From Siphonodentalium dalli (taxonomy: Eukaryota; Mollusca; Scaphopoda; Gadilida; Siphonodentaliidae): DNA of 64,000 nucleotides. Shown in pieces: positions 1 to 11,000 of this stretch; positions within the stretch are counted from its first letter, which is position 1, and each line of letters opens with the position of its first letter. The stretch covers positions 69,961,319 to 70,025,318 of the forward strand of contig CP136069.1 in assembly GCA_032622095.1 (NCBI GenBank), written 5' to 3'. The notes under the pieces are model-generated. The model had not been told where the DNA came from, did not search any database, and was given only the letters and a program-made list of their open reading frames with translations. A program made the translations under genes and the position numbers.

Positions 1-110
1 GTTATTTTTTCAGCTTTATAAGGTTCCCTATCAAAACCTCAAAAAGTTCCCAGGTTTTTCACTGGTACAATATGATTTCTACGGGCATTAGCCTCTGGGA
101 GGCCAAATTG
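1..110. repeat. Fragment of a foldback repeat (same family as 21645-22150)
   Basis: The first 100 bp align with 22032-22130: a GTTATTT start, AAGGTTCCCT, TCAAAAC, AAAAAGTTCC, GGTACAATATGAT and a TACGGG end. The window begins inside this copy. Confidence 0.6.
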
Positions 111-204
111 CCATTTAGTAATGAAGTGCGCTTAAGCGCAATTAATTGCACTTGAGCGCAATTAATTGCACTTAAGGACAAACTAGAGGTATGACTGTCC
201 CAAT

Positions 205-945
205 GGGACTACGGATACCCCCCTTTTAAAAAAATACTAAGATGTTTGACATGTCAGTAAACATTTAGTTAAAATAATAAAATAACAGTTCCCATTGCAG
301 GTGTACAACCATAACCCTAATCTTAAACCTATTGACCGAAAATTGTAGGAATAAAAGCTTGGACAAAATTATGTATGTTGCGAAAAAAATTCTAAGTCGA
401 AAATGGGGAATAACTCCACACAAAAAATGTCGGACAGACGTCATAATTGCAGGTGCACAGGTTCCCATGGTACTAAATATCAGTGCCAAGATTAAAAAAC
501 ATTGACTGAAAAATGTAGGAATAAAAGCTCGGACAAAATTATGCATGTTGCAAAAAAAGTTTCTAAGTTGAAAAAGGGGGATAACTCCACCAAAAAATGT
601 CGGACAGATGTCATAATCGCAGATGCACAAGTTCCAATGGTACTAAATATCTGTGCCACGTTTTAAAAAAATTGACCAAAAAATGTAGGAATAAAAGCTC
701 GGACAAAAGTATGCATGCTGCGAAAATTTTCTAAGTCGAAAAAGGGGGGATAACTCCAAAAAAAAAAGTCCGACAGACGTCATAATCGCAGATTCCCATA
801 GTGGTTGATGTCTGTGCCAAGTTTCACGGAAATTGATCAAAAAACGACTGAGAAAAACTCCGGACAAATTTGTGTCCACGGACGGACGGACAAGCTGACT
901 CCAGTATACCCCCCTAACTTCGTTGCGGGGGGTATAATAATTACA
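205..945 (-). repeat. Mollusc-type dispersed repeat, three to four tandem units
   Basis: Tandem units of about 160-180 bp start near 348, 528 and 688 and share GGAATAAAAGCT, GGGGGATAACTCCA, TCGGACAGACGTCATAA and GGTACTAAATATCTGTGCC. The block ends with a CCGTCCGTCC tract (minus strand) and a hairpin ATACCCCCC/GGGGGGTAT at 904-937. The same hairpin-plus-CCGTCC organisation recurs in every unit of the array at 41-64 kb. The open frames here are repeat translations, not genes. Confidence 0.7.
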
Positions 946-1110
946 CTTAAGCAGAATTACTTGAACTTATCATTGTTCTTAAGCGCAATCATTGATCTTA
1001 AGTGCAGTCGATTGCGCTTAAGCATAGTAATTTGTTCTTGAAAACATAATTATTTGTGCTTAAGCGCAATCAATCTTGCTGTGCGCAATCAATTGGCTAA
1101 TCTTAAGCAC
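945..1110. repeat. Left array of CTTAAG-cored palindromes (GCGC type)
   Basis: Several degenerate copies of the palindrome TTGCGCTTAAGCGCAA and variants (CACTTAAG, TTCTTAAGCGCAAT) sit every 20-40 bp. A matching array lies at 1925-1980 and 2567-2690, with an 800-bp unrecognised core between (1110-1925). The arrays may be the ends of one larger element, but no terminal repeat or target duplication could be fixed. Confidence 0.6.
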
Positions 1111-1925
1111 ATTTCATGGTTATATGTAACTATTAATTTATATAAAACACCCCTGGTGAATAAATAGGTTTATCCATAACTCAACCTTAGTTCTTACTGA
1201 CATATCACCTCTTGTTTTCATTAGTTTGGATGGGTAGGGAGCAAGTCTAAGTTCTTTATTGATATGGTAGACTCGCGATAGCATTACCTTCTGTTTTAGT
1301 TCAGGCAATTCGTGATAGCATTGACTTCTGTATTAGTTGGTGCAACTTTGATTTTCGAGTATATACCGGTATACATGTGCACCATATGAGGGAAGCAGGT
1401 CCTCAGTGACACCATATTCGCGCTACAGTTTATGACATGGACATACTATAGATCTGTGCAAGAGACGCTGATTTAATAAAACTACCAGAGCTCGAGGAGT
1501 GAGACACCAAAGCTCCCGGAATGAAACACATATTTTTGGGACAGGGATGCTGATAATATGACAATATTTAGGGTTTTTCACCCGATTTAAGTCAATAAGT
1601 ACACCATATGAAGTGAGCAAACCCTCATACAGTGACACCACATTATTGCTATATGACCATAGCTATGGCCCAAATCTGTGCAAAAATTCTTTAAAAAAAT
1701 TATATTAAAACATACTAGAGGAGACATCCATTTTTTGGATATAAGGGATGCTGATAATTATATGACATTATGGATTATCTTTGATTGTTGCACACATACA
1801 GTTAGAGGTAACTGTACTAGGCTTATTTAAAAAGGTTAAAATTAGCACATGCTCTTCTTGTGATGCTAGGCGATACTCCAGGTTATGACAATTAATATTT
1901 TATGGGTAGGTTAGATAGTAGTTAC
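1110..1925. other. Non-coding core between palindrome arrays
   Basis: No coding signal was found. A block near 1385-1465 recurs at about 1600-1690 (ACACCATATGA, CAGTGACACCA, GATCTGTGCAA), a degenerate repeat of roughly 200 bp. Nothing else was recognised. Confidence 0.4.
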
Positions 1926-2690
1926 AATTAATTGCACTTGAGCGCAATTAATCATGCTTAAGTGCAACTCATAATGCTTAAAGGGGTACTGTACGCCAAA
2001 TGTTGTTGTTGGTTTCTATAGTCTCAGAGTCGGAGAATAAGGTAACAATTTTTTCATTATTTGAAAGTCTGTTGAGTACGAAGTAGTGTTACGGATGACA
2101 AATTTACCGGAATGCAAAAATACAAATTGTCGTTGTCGAGTAATATTTGTACAGTTTTCAACCAAATGAATCAAATAAAAGTTATATTATAGGCATACTA
2201 GTCCCATATAATCATTTAAGTTATTGTATTGTCGCTAGTCAGTGAGTGGCTTGAGTGTTCTCCCCGTATCATCATAATATTTTAAGCGATCGTGTGTGCG
2301 ATCGGTTTTAACAAGCCAGTAACCCTCAATTACTTTGTTTGATTACGGTAATTCGTAATTTAATTGACGCCATTTTATGGCTCCAGTCATAAATTCAATT
2401 TATATCAAATTATTAACTTTTAAATTATTAAATTTTAAGATAGCCTATTAACCTGAGCGTTAACAGAATACATCTTCGACTCAAATTACTTATGTTTCTA
2501 TATATTATCGATATTAGATCGTTGTTGTCACCGGAAATTTAATGAAAATGGCGTACAGTACCCCTTTATAAGCATGAATGCCCTATTTGTACTTAAGCAC
2601 AATATTTTATCGCACTTATGCACAATCGTTTGCCCTTAAGTGCAATAAATTTTGCTTAAGCGCATTCAATTGCACTTAAGCGCAATTCAA
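1925..2690. repeat. Right array of CTTAAG-cored palindromes, split by an inserted element
   Basis: Copies of TTGCACTTGAGCGCAA and TGCTTAAGTGCAA run from 1925 to 1980 and resume from 2567 to 2690. They are interrupted by the terminal-inverted-repeat element at 1981-2566. Confidence 0.6.
1981..2566. mobile_element. MITE with AAGGGGTACTGTACGCCA termini, nested in a palindrome array
   Basis: The left end AAGGGGTACTGTACGCCA is mirrored by TGGCGTACAGTACCCCTT at 2549-2566. The element is 586 bp and flanked by TA on both sides (1979-1980 and 2567-2568). The outer flanks GCT...TAAGC suggest insertion in the centre of a GCTTAAGC-type palindrome. The interior is AT-rich with no ORF. The TA duplication fits Tc1/mariner-type transposition; a TTAA-based alternative is less good. 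Confidence 0.75.
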
Positions 2691-2825
2691 TATAGATGTG
2701 AATGTGGCCTCTCATAATCATATTACCCAGAGTAGAGATCATTCCTGGCATGTTCTACACTTCCCCCAACAAAAAAATATATCTAATATTGGGCCACACA
2801 TTTTGAAATTAGTCATTTTAATACT

Positions 2826-3850
2826 TAAGCTTAAGCAAGCGCAATAAGGAATATTCTTATTGCGCTTAAGCCAGTCCTTCGAATTTGGAAAACGTAGGTG
2901 CGCGATATATCGCTCGGAGCTTTTGGAATAGCGCGCGCCTTTTTTGCGGGAGCACAATTCAAATTAACATGGATGAAATGATTACTGAATAAAGACAAAC
3001 ACAATTATAATGATACACACGTGTAATTCCAAGTGTGCCTTTGGCAACTTAAAGTGAAAACAGAAATAAAAACATGTTTATATTGTAGTACAATATCTAG
3101 TCCACAATAATCCGATTATCTGGCAATCCAGGTGAATCTAATCACGGTAATGAGTCCACTTCCGCGTCTGAGAGCGCATGCTCACCAGACTCACAGTCGC
3201 TTAAAACTTCAAACTCGAAAGTGGAACGTTACCGCAATCAGATTCACCGGAATCCGACGAATCAACCGGGCTCTCTTTCGTTTTGATAGTCGGTATTTGA
3301 GGAGGCTCCAATGTCCATTTTTCGCTTTCTCTGAGTCGAGAGATACTGGCTTCGAAGTATACAATGTAGTTAAACTTAAAACCTAATCTATGGCAATAAT
3401 ATTCAAATGAATCGGCGAATCCCGCATGCCGAAACATCAAACGAGGCTGCCAAAGAATTGACACTTTTTTGCAGGAACTCGCACGTGCAGCAGTTGTGAC
3501 GAGGTGTACCCCAATCATTGAGTGAGAAAGAAGCCGGCGGCCGCTTTGATCTTTGTTATTATGTTCGTAATCAACGTCATCGCTACTGAGAAAGATACAC
3601 GGTGAATAGTCGTCGGCGTTTAACCATTGATGTGCTGTTTGTTAAAATCTCGTTCACTGGCTGCAAATTCCGACGCGCGCATTTAAATTTTTCCACGTGC
3701 GCATTTAATAACTCGGTGGTTTTTAGATCCGCGTGCGCCAAGGCGCGCACCTCAAAATCGAAGGACTGCTTAAGCGCAATAAGAGCTAATTGCGCTTAAG
3801 CGCAATAAGGAATATTCCTTATTGTGCTTAAGTGCAATTAGCCGCATTAC
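2826..3850. mobile_element. Element with GCGC-type CTTAAG arrays as inverted ends and a CpG-rich core
   Basis: The left end (2826-2940) reads AATAAGGAATATT, TTGCGCTTAAGC, CAGTCCTTCGAA and GGTGCGCG. The right end (3740-3850) carries the same blocks in reverse order and orientation. The core 2940-3740 is richer in CpG and has open frames of up to 105 codons on the minus strand (3201-3518, acidic and serine-rich C-terminal half) that I do not recognise. The ends are approximate and no target duplication was found. Confidence 0.5.
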
Positions 3851-4215
3851 ACAAACTCCCTATAATTCAAATGGTGTAGTCCATGGTACAATGGGTGGAG
3901 CAAATATAGGATAAACCTGTTATCGCTGCAGTGAATTGATCTGGGCTTCGCATCCCTTCTCGTTGGAAGAGATCAGATCGCTGGATCAAACTCGACGCCT
4001 GCGGCGGCTCGTTTGATCCAGCGATCTGACCTCTTCAACTCGACGTGATACTTCGCCCCAGATCAATTCACTGCAGCGATAACAATGTATTTATTGTGCT
4101 TAAGCACAATAAGAGATTCCTTATTGCACTCAAGCGCAATAAGAGATTCCTTATTGCGCAATATTCCTTAAGTGCAATAAGGAATTTCCTTATTGCGCTT
4201 AAGCTCAATTATTTA
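3765..4215. repeat. GCGC-type CTTAAG palindrome element, copy also at 15830-16390
   Basis: Palindromic TTGCGCTTAAGCGCAATAA units frame a shared non-palindromic segment (CAATTAGCCGCATTAC, TTCAAATGGTGTAGTCCAT, CAATGGGTGGAG) that is also present at 16022-16083. This shows the arrays move as a family with a conserved interior. Confidence 0.65.
3919..4083. repeat. 165-bp foldback hairpin inserted in the palindrome element
   Basis: GTTATCGCTGCAGTGAATTG at 3919 is mirrored by CAATTCACTGCAGCGATAAC ending at 4083. The arms continue almost perfectly (GATCTGGG, GAAGAG, CAGATCGCTGGATCAAAC) to a loop of about 20 bp. The related copy at 16083 lacks this insertion. Confidence 0.75.
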
Positions 4216-4219
4216 TTAA

Positions 4220-4731
4220 ATGTTAATTTGGCTTCCCATACATCCTCTGAAGCAATTATTTATTTCGGAGATTTCCACTGAAATTCTAGTCTCTAATTCC
4301 TCAATCAATTGAATGAATATGGAAAATGCATGCATCAACAGATGATCTTCAATATTTCAAGGCTCAACGAATGTGGAAAATGCATGCATCGACATTTACC
4401 GATGATCTTCAATATGAGGAATTTAGGTTTTAGCAGAACCTTTTGGTATCAAAGCTACTGTAGATGATAATAAATCACAGTCAAGTTGTCGCTTCCGGTC
4501 AACAGATTCCGAACCGAGTTGGCTCGACGTTCGGTGAATTGACAAAAATACATAAAATGAAGAGCTTGCATGCAAATCAGATATTCAAACGCATAAGTAA
4601 AAACCTTCTTCATATTCAACATATGTCAGTGATATTGCTTTCCACCGCACAACTTCATCTTCAGCAGACATCTTCAAAATATTGGAATTTATATATTTTG
4701 ATTCTGCAAGGTGCCATTATATTTGGAGAAG
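4220..4731. other. Upstream flank of QTRT1 with a 54-bp duplication
   Basis: A 54-bp tandem duplication (GGAAAATGCATGCATC and GATGATCTTCAATAT, at about 4321 and 4375) is the only structure seen. An open frame starting at 4464 crosses the promoter and the exon 1 start in another frame and is not considered a gene. Confidence 0.4.
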
Positions 4732-4742
4732 TGCGCATGCGC
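4732..4742. promoter_or_regulatory. NRF1-type site in the QTRT1 promoter
   Basis: TGCGCATGCGC is a full palindromic match to the nuclear respiratory factor 1 consensus, 62 bp upstream of the QTRT1 ATG. An inverted CCAAT (ATTGG) lies at 4776-4780. NRF1 sites are typical of housekeeping and mitochondria-linked genes. Occupancy is not shown by sequence alone. Confidence 0.6.
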
Positions 4743-4800
4743 GCGCACCTGTTAATCTTTGTTACAATGGATTTCATTGGCCGAAAGTTGCCGAATATAA

Positions 4801-4811
4801 AACATGGCGGC
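4801..4811 (+). promoter_or_regulatory. YY1-type element over the QTRT1 start codon
   Basis: AACATGGCGGC matches the AANATGGCGGC form of the YY1 motif. That motif often lies just downstream of the transcription start and includes the ATG in genes with very short 5' UTRs. It suggests a start site roughly between 4765 and 4800. An out-of-frame ATG at 4767 (35 codons, overlapping the CDS start) would be in the transcript only if initiation is further upstream. Confidence 0.55.
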
Positions 4812-5031
4812 CCCCAGGTCGCACGTCGCTCTGAAACTGAAAATCTTAGCAGAATGTCCGACAACAAAAGCTAGAGCGACTGATTTGATACTTCCGCACT
4901 CCACAGTTGATACGCCAGTGTTCATGCCAGTTGGCACACAGGGAACACTCAAAGGAATCCTTCCAGAACAGCTAGAAGAACTTGACTGCAGAATCATGCT
5001 TGGAAATACCTACCACCTCGGTCACCGGCCG
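4804..5031 (+). CDS. QTRT1: QTRT1 exon 1 (residues 1-76)
   Basis: This exon encodes the N-terminus and the first part of the TIM barrel, including [12 protein letters not shown] (37-48) and GNTYHL (67-72), both conserved in the TGT family. The donor is GTTAGA at 5032, which is weak but gives the expected junction: residue P76 is followed by GPELL from exon 2, matching the family motif LRPGPEL. The intron phase is 0. Reading past the donor adds only 11 residues before a stop, so splicing here is required. Confidence 0.95.
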
Positions 5032-8000
5032 GTTAGAATCCCCATGAGTCATGACTATGTTATGTAAAACCTGTGGGCGGTTGGCACTTCACCATGGGTT
5101 CCAAAAGTTATTTCTGTATACACCTTACACAATTTCTAAAATGATCACTTTGATACCTGGCATTACCTGCACATCGCAATGAGCGAAAAGGGATGCCAAT
5201 ACTAAAGTTATTGTCCTGGAAAAATTTATTTTCGGGGGACTATTTATAAAGTATTATAATTTATATAGAAACGGGGTCCGTCTGTTCTTCCGTCCGATCA
5301 TTCGTATGTCAGTTCATCAGTCCGTCCATCCGTCACACTTTTGAGTACTACTACTAGTGCATTCGTTAGGGATGTTCAACGTCACAACGTAATTTTAAAG
5401 ATTTGGGTAAAAAAAAGACAAAAGTAAACTGTTTTTAATCAATCATATCTTCCTACCAAAACACTCCAACGAGATGGCAATCGTCACACTAATGGAACTT
5501 GATCTTACTATGCCAGGGCCTGATCCAGGTTTTATTTGGGGACACCTCCCGATGACCGAAGGTCATCGCCGACTGCCGAAGGCAGGACCCGTGGAGAGTT
5601 TGAGAGGGTTAGACACTCTCAATGAGGGTTGACCCCTCTCACTGGGGTGGTCCGGGAATTTTTTTTATATTTCAATGTTCTGAGAGTGATCTTGGGCATA
5701 TCTGAAGGATGATTTTCATTTTTTAACCAAAGAGAATTTTATACTTTCAGTACATGTACAGCTATTAATATGACCAGTCACTTAAGCTAGAAAACAAAAT
5801 TCATTTAATACATGAATTCAATTTATATTTATACACAAAAGAAAAGACACAATGAACCAACATATTTATTTCAACTTACAAGATAACATTGTTTTTAACA
5901 GAATTAAACAAACACACAATGATAACAGATTAATATATTATCATAATAATGCATAATATAATATTATCTAATAATGTATAATATGCCTCACTGTATGACT
6001 GAGATGAAAAAGATAGAATGAACAGTCCTGCAACATTTTTCATTATTTCTTATTTCTAGGTTTGTATGGCAAGCCGTTTTCACATTTTCGATTGATTTAG
6101 ACTTAAGTCCAATTATTTGGACTTAAGTCCAAATAATTGGACTTAAGTCCAAATAATTGGACCTAAGTCCAATAGCGAATTGGACTTAAGTCCAAATACC
6201 ACATAATTGTGAATTCGGCGAGGAATTGGACTTAAGTCCAATTGATTTGGACTTAAGTCCAAATACCGATATTTTCATCTATTTGGACTTAAGTCCAATT
6301 CCTCGCCGAATTCACAATTATGTGGTATTTGGACTTAAGTACAATTCATTTGGACTTAAGTCCAATTCATCTGTATAAGAAACACCCCCATCAGATATTA
6401 AGCAGGTCTGGTTTTGCTCATATGGCGGAGTTGTGGGAAAATGGCCGTTTACATTTCTGTTCACCATAATTGTTACAACATTGTTTCAACTGCGTTGATT
6501 TCCCAAACTATCATCAAAGCACTCTTTCATGTTTGTCAAAACTCGCTTTCGTGTCTGTCAAAACATTACATCGACTGAGTTGACATCGCTTGAGGTGGCC
6601 TCACTGACCATGCTTCACTGATCAGTCAAAGCATTCTTTGATGTCTGCATTTTATTAGTATGGTGGGTAAATGTCCGGTGGGTAATTGTCCGGGTGGGGA
6701 AAGGGGAGTCACTCTAATGATAATCTATTGTTTTGGCATAATTCGACTTTCGAGTACACCCTTATTACATTGACTTTGAAAATCGAGCAAATTATACAAA
6801 TAAGACACTTAGTAAATGCAATAAACGAAACTGCGTGTAGCCTACACTACATGCTGTCAAATAACAATTGAATCAAGTCGTGAATTAATTTTACTTCATT
6901 CATGCATGCAGTTAGCATTTATTAAGATGCCAATTCGGATTCGAAACATTTTCAATCTCGGCATGCCGAAAACAAGCCACGTGGCAAAGGGGACGTACGG
7001 AGTTAGTCTTGGAGTCAGGAATGCCCTGGTTAGTACGGAGTTTGACTGTCAATCAAAACTTGCAGGAATATACCATTACAAAGAAGGGGACTATCGTTTC
7101 AAACCAGATGAATTGGACTTAAGTCCAAATGAATTGGACTTAAGTCCAAATCAATTCACTAATTGGACTTAAGTCCAAATAATTGGACTTACTCTCCCCT
7201 GCCTAATAAACGTGATGGCCAAATAATAGTGATGGTGCACATTTTCGGGTGTTATTAATAATAGTGATGGTGCCAAATAATAGTGATGGCGCACAATGAT
7301 GGCATTTTACCATATTTCTACTATAAATGAAGCAGAATGTAGGCCTTAATTAATTTGGCATTGTTGGGCAAGTTCCCATGCATGCAAGTTGTTCTCATTG
7401 GCTCCTTTAATAATGACAGTAAGTAATTTGGTAACAGTACCAGTCTGAGTAAGGTAAAGTACTGTGGTGATTGTAGCCAGGTTGGGTGGAAGCACATCGG
7501 CTATTTAAAATCCGACATAAAACTTAAATCCGACATAAAACGTAAGTTGTGGTTAATAATGTGGAACTGTTGCCAAGTCATCGCATTCATAATTAAACTG
7601 TGCTTTGAATACACGGACATGTTATTGTATTGCTTTATTGCATAGATTTAAATACTTGTTCCTGTGTACACACAGAAGCTACTGCAGTGTCGTAACTTTC
7701 CATTTATAGCCAAAACCAGTCACGCATGTGTGCACACGACTCACAGCTTCTGTGTCTTCATGATAGCGCATAATTGGGTCACGATAACAGTATTGTTTGG
7801 AGAAGTCGGCCACGTCAAGTTAAATTAGTTCATCAGTTGTCACTCAGATTAGTTTCACTGATTATTTTATAATATAAGCCTGGTGATGTGATTTTAGCAT
7901 TAAGTCCCGTTTTGATAGTAGAAGTCGGTTCCGTCCCAACGATAATTAGTTGTCACTGTGTGATTATAAGCTTTGATGAGTTGTAATTAACTGCGATAAT

Positions 8001-11000
8001 CCGTCTGTTTATACACGGACATCATGATCTAGAGGCCTAAATCCTGTTAGGAATGAGATTCTCCCACATTCCTGTCAACTTGTCAAGTGCACTTCTATTT
8101 TTTTTAGTGAGCTGCACGTTTTTTCTAACTTTTTGACTGAAAATTCCGCGACTTTGCAAGAACTTTAAATAATCGTGATGGCGCCTAATAATCGTGATGC
8201 TGTCGTATTTTTCTTTAAATAAATAAACGTGACGTCACGTTTATTTGGCAGGAGAGAGTAAGTCCAATTGATTTGGACTTAAGTCCAAATCAATTCGCTA
8301 ATTGGACTTAAGTCCAATTCATTTGGACTTAAGTCCAATTATTTATACACGGACATCATGTCCAATTATTTGGACTTAAGTCCAATTATTTGGACTTAAG
8401 TCCAAATAATTGGACTTAAGTCCAAATAATTGGACTTAAGTACAAATAATTGGACTTAAGTCTAAATCAATCAAAAATGTGAAAACGGCTTGCCATAGGT
8501 TTGTAGTTAAACACTCTCAAAATTATGTTGCGTTGTTCTATTTGTTTCCAATTGATATACCGGTATATGTTAGGGCCCTAGTAATTAGAACTAATCTCTA
8601 CGTTAATTATTCATTCGGTATTATGAGATCCCACCTGATAACCAGGTTGATTTGATCAAAATGTCACTGTTCCTATACTGTATTGTGTAATTTCACTTTA
8701 ATTTGATTGAAATACTGAAGGCTGAATGGTAACAAACCTGAACTATTTGAAGTTTTCACAGATGAAAGCTAGATAGAACCAAACATACTTTACAGTATGA
8801 TTCCAACTGTTAAACTTAAATCTTTTTGTAAACTTAAATGTCTTAATTTTTTTTTTTTTTTTTTGTTGAAATTATTATTATTTTTTTTGCCTTCTATTTG
8901 TTTGGGTGCCCAAACCCGATGTCCCCAAACTCGGTATACAGGAGTCGAAAACGGGCTGGGTCAGGCCCTGTATGCCGACGTTATAAATATTATCTGGGTC
9001 TTACGTTTATAAATATTTTATTCATTACATCAAAGTTTCCGATTTTCGAGGTGTTTCGCACAGCAAAAATGTTTGTGACTTTTCAACATGTGTTTTTGAA
9101 GGACCTCCGACTGGCGGATATTATATGCCATCAAATGCATGGTGTAATCACTGTAATGATAATCATCTCCTACAGTACATATTTCATCCCTGAGATTTGA
9201 AACTTCAGAATATTGTTGCCCATATATTGAAGATGTGCAACATGTATAGATGACGGAACAAAATTATATTTTGACAGACTTATTAACCCTTTTCAACATT
9301 TTAAATTTTCAGTATGAGGGTACCTTCATGGTGTAATCAACTCTTCCTACAGTTTTCATCCCAGAGATTTGAAACTTCAAAATATTGTTGCAACATGTAT
9401 ATAGATGACAGAAAAATTATTTTTTGACAGAGTTATTAACCCTTTTCAACATTATTTATAATTTTCTGTGTGAGGGTACCTTCATGGTGTAATAAACTCC
9501 TCCTACAGTTTTGATCGTAGATATTTGAAACTTCAGAGTATTGTTACCCACATATTGGAGATGTGCAACATATGTATATAGATGACGGAAAAATTATTTT
9601 TTATCGGAGTTATTAACCCTTTTCGAAGTAGAAAATTTCAACATTTTTAGTCGAGTTTTTTTCCAAAACTCGACTTATAGTTTGATGAGGGGCGGGCGGG
9701 CGAAGTGTTTTGCTTATGACTCAACCGTTTATTGACGGATTAAAATCGGGTTTGTCCGCACATTTATTACAGAGTTATGGCCCTTTGAAATTATATATGG
9801 CCCTTAATTAGTCATTTTTTCACAAATTTTCAGCTCGTTAGCACGATAATTTAACAAACATCATCCTATTTGATTGAAATTTTTATATATATAGGTGTCT
9901 CCCAAGAATACCTCGGACGAGTTAGAAAACCGGCCCGGTCCGATAAAATTTGATATAGTTATGGTCCTTAAGTAGTCATTTTGTACGAATTTTGTACAAA
10001 TTTTGAGCTCGTTATTCATTATGAAGACTTGTGTATCTAAAGACAACTTCAGTAAAGTTATCATTAAAGGTCCATTTTTAGACTCAAATATGATTTTCAG
10101 GTAAAACTGATTATTCTCCAATAAAAATATCTGAATTAAACATTCAGGGACAGAAATAACTATGCTCTTTGAAATAGTTAAATCTGATGATAAAATAATA
10201 CATACATGTATGTACATGTAGCTTGATTTGTACAATATATTCAGAACTGAAAATAGTCAGATTTGCACACAAGTGAGATGTGTTTAATCTAAACCTCTCC
10301 ATTGTCTTTCATGTCTCACTGGCAAAACCTTTGAGCATAGTTCTTTGTATGCCATTGAAACAAGTCTTGTTCTTTCTTAACAGGGACCAGAATTGCTAGA
10401 GAAAGCAGGAGGCTTGCACAACTTTATGAAATGGAATCGTTCACTTCTTACTGTATGTATATGTATATCAGATTGATTTCCTATATGATTTTCATTTTTA
10501 TGTTTATCCATACCGTAGTATGGTAAACATTGTGTCAACGTCCGGATTGACCACTCGTCGTCTGTCCTTCCATAGACACTTTATGCATGATGCGATAACT
10601 CAAACATTTTCTAACCGATTCAAACCAAATTTTGTAAATGAGTTTCTGAGCCCAAAATACAGATCAAGTACGAATAGGGGTTTGATCCTTGTTATTTTTA
10701 TGGAGTTATGGCCCTTTTTCAACTTAAGAATTGCTGCAATAACTCAATAAAAATTATCTGATCGAATCCAAATTTGGTATGTGAGTTTCTCAGCCCAAAA
10801 TACAGATGGAGTTCGAATATGGGATTTGATCTGATTTTTGGTCGAGTTTTTTTCCAAAACTCGACTTATAGTTTGATGGGGGACGGTGGGCGGGCGGACG
10901 GGCGGGCGGCGTGTTTTGCTTATAACTCAACCGTTTATTGACGGATTAAAACAAATTTGGTGTGTGAGTACATATCCATGCACGTAAGCTGCAGACAAAA

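Noticed and set aside
265-1041. Open frames of 78-121 codons at the window start
   Set aside because: They translate the tandem mollusc-type repeat and repeat the same peptide blocks. There is no protein-like organisation.
4767-4874. Upstream ATG at 4767 as the QTRT1 start or a uORF
   Set aside because: It is out of frame with the conserved protein, and the real frame has an in-frame TAA at 4798-4800. It matters only if transcription starts upstream of it, which the YY1/NRF1 layout does not favour.
6105-6380. Regularly spaced palindromes that superficially resemble a CRISPR array
   Set aside because: The repeat is a 16-bp perfect palindrome with irregular short AT spacers inside an element with TIRs and a target duplication, in an animal genome.
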